Shown here one piece after another: positions 63,360 to 64,000 of a DNA stretch of 64,000 nt. The DNA is taken from assembly GCF_042681745.1 (NCBI RefSeq), contig NZ_JBHUGF010000014.1:62001-126000 (forward strand), in the 5' to 3' direction. Position 1 is the stretch's first letter. Every line of letters begins with the position of its first letter. The DNA comes from Saccharibacillus nicotianae (GTDB lineage Bacteria; Bacillota; Bacilli; Paenibacillales; Paenibacillaceae). The position numbers and the translations under genes are program-made. The notes under the pieces are model-generated. The model had not been told where the DNA came from. It was given only the letters and a program-made list of their open reading frames with translations, and ran no database searches.

Positions 63360-64000
63360 TTATTCCGGTTTTTGCTCGGTAGATTTCGGTTTACGTTTGC
63401 GTGGACGACTTTTTTTCACTTCGCCACCTGTTTTACCTGTATCTACTTTAGCCGAAGACGTCTGGATATTGCCTGCTTCTGGATCGAATACAGGGCCTTC
63501 TATCTTTTTGCGTCTTGGTGCTGAACTACCTTTACGCTTTTTGCTACTTTCGACAGGGCTGTTATAACCGCCTTTTCCTGAACCGAAGTTGAAGTTGCGA
63601 GAATTGTCTTTACCCGAACTTTTCGGAGCATTGGTCGAAATGCCTTTCGCTTTTTTAGGTTTGCCTTCACCTGTATTTACAGCCGTCGTACTGTCTGCAT
63701 GACGTGACTGTGTATTCGGTACATTGACCGCAGTCGTCTGACCGGCAACCGCAGATGATTTCCGTTTGCGTCTACCTGGCTTTTTACTTCCGGCATCTGC
63801 GGTTGGCGCTACAGAAGTGCTAGGAGCTTTGCTCGCTTTGGCAGCTTTCGCTGCTTTACCGAATTTTGCCGCTTTACTAGCTGCTTTGTTTTTACCACGA
63901 TCTCCGCCACGTCCACCTCTGCGCTCACCATCTGGACGTGGTGAACGAGGGCCACGATCTGTACGCTCAGGACGATTGCTTTTCGGCATATCTTTCAGCT
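63360..64000 (-). CDS. rnr: Basic C-terminal tail of a probable ribonuclease R (runs off the right edge)
   Basis: At least 213 residues of low-complexity, very basic sequence (lysine, arginine, glycine, serine, proline, alanine), with repeated AAK-type units (SKAAKFGKAAKAAKASKAP) and KKPGRRKRKSS. The frame continues upstream of an in-frame ATG as LKDM, so it is probably the tail of a longer gene. RNase R of Paenibacillaceae has such an extension, and the gene precedes smpB in Bacillales. The catalytic part lies outside the window, so the name is inferred; a DEAD-box helicase tail is an alternative. Confidence 0.55.
   Translation of the reverse strand, partial: LKDMPKSNRPERTDRGPRSPRPDGERRGGRGGDRGKNKAASKAAKFGKAAKAAKASKAPSTSVAPTADAGSKKPGRRKRKSSAVAGQTTAVNVPNTQSRHADSTTAVNTGEGKPKKAKGISTNAPKSSGKDNSRNFNFGSGKGGYNSPVESSKKRKGSSAPRRKKIEGPVFDPEAGNIQTSSAKVDTGKTGGEVKKSRPRKRKPKSTEQKPE

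Noticed and set aside
1..64000. CRISPR arrays, insertion sequences, prophage genes
   Set aside because: No regularly spaced repeats of 24-40 nt and no transposase, integrase, capsid or terminase motifs were seen on either strand.

Overview
The window looks like a chromosomal segment of a Paenibacillus-type member of the Bacillales, about 40 to 45 % G+C by eye. The evidence is the tmRNA tag peptide GKQQTNYAFAA, the rnr-smpB-ssrA gene order, strong AGGAGG-type ribosome binding sites with frequent TTG and GTG starts, YesN/YesM-type two-component systems next to sugar ABC importers, and a large set of plant-polysaccharide enzymes. Most genes lie on the minus strand. I see no IS element, prophage, CRISPR array, rRNA or tRNA.

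Layout. 1-3000: the N-terminal half of a SWIM/SNF2 helicase, a MOSC protein and a membrane protein. 3000-14500: a sugar-import locus made of a GH2 beta-galactosidase, two ABC permeases, a lipoprotein binding protein and a YesM/YesN-like sensor/regulator pair. Three copies of a covarying stem-loop repeat sit around it. 14900-17600: a LysE exporter, then a TetR regulator and MFS transporter sharing an identical 20-bp operator/promoter. 17700-23100: a YwqB/YwqA-like pair (SNF2 ATPase) and a toxin-antitoxin pair with an unusually long RelE-like toxin. 23200-29100: an EEP phosphodiesterase, then a LacI - sugar kinase - GH4 - GH8 operon. 29800-33600: msrA, a FAD oxidoreductase and a threonine-aldolase-like enzyme. 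33700-36900: six small A+T-rich genes of unknown function, resembling an orphan immunity cluster. 37100-41400: an M20 amidohydrolase, udk, an XRE-cupin regulator and azlCD. 41400-55500: a secreted beta-helix protein, a MATE pump, secreted GH43 arabinanase, multidomain GH51 arabinofuranosidase, a domain-permuted GH3, two tiny overlapping genes and a discoidin-like protein. 55600-58950: an AbrB/Doc toxin-antitoxin pair, a MetE-like methyltransferase, and a marR-tmrB operon with a clear operator. 59000-61900: a lone, very A+T-rich HD + Hsp90-like ATPase gene beside the 3' end of ssrA. 61900-64000: ssrA, smpB and the basic tail of a probable RNase R.

How it fits together. Several loci serve scavenging of plant or microbial polysaccharide. 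Arabinan and arabino-oligosaccharides are cut by GH43 and GH51, beta-glucans by GH8 and GH3, and phospho-glycosides by GH4. Galactosides enter through the ABC importer and are cleaved by the GH2 enzyme. No importer ATPase is encoded here, so a shared MsmX-type ATPase elsewhere is implied.

The most interesting items are the three-copy covarying RNA-like repeat, the solitary HD-Hsp90 gene next to ssrA (candidate defence gene), the long RelE-type toxin with a palindrome that overlaps both a terminator and a promoter, and the orphan small-gene cluster.
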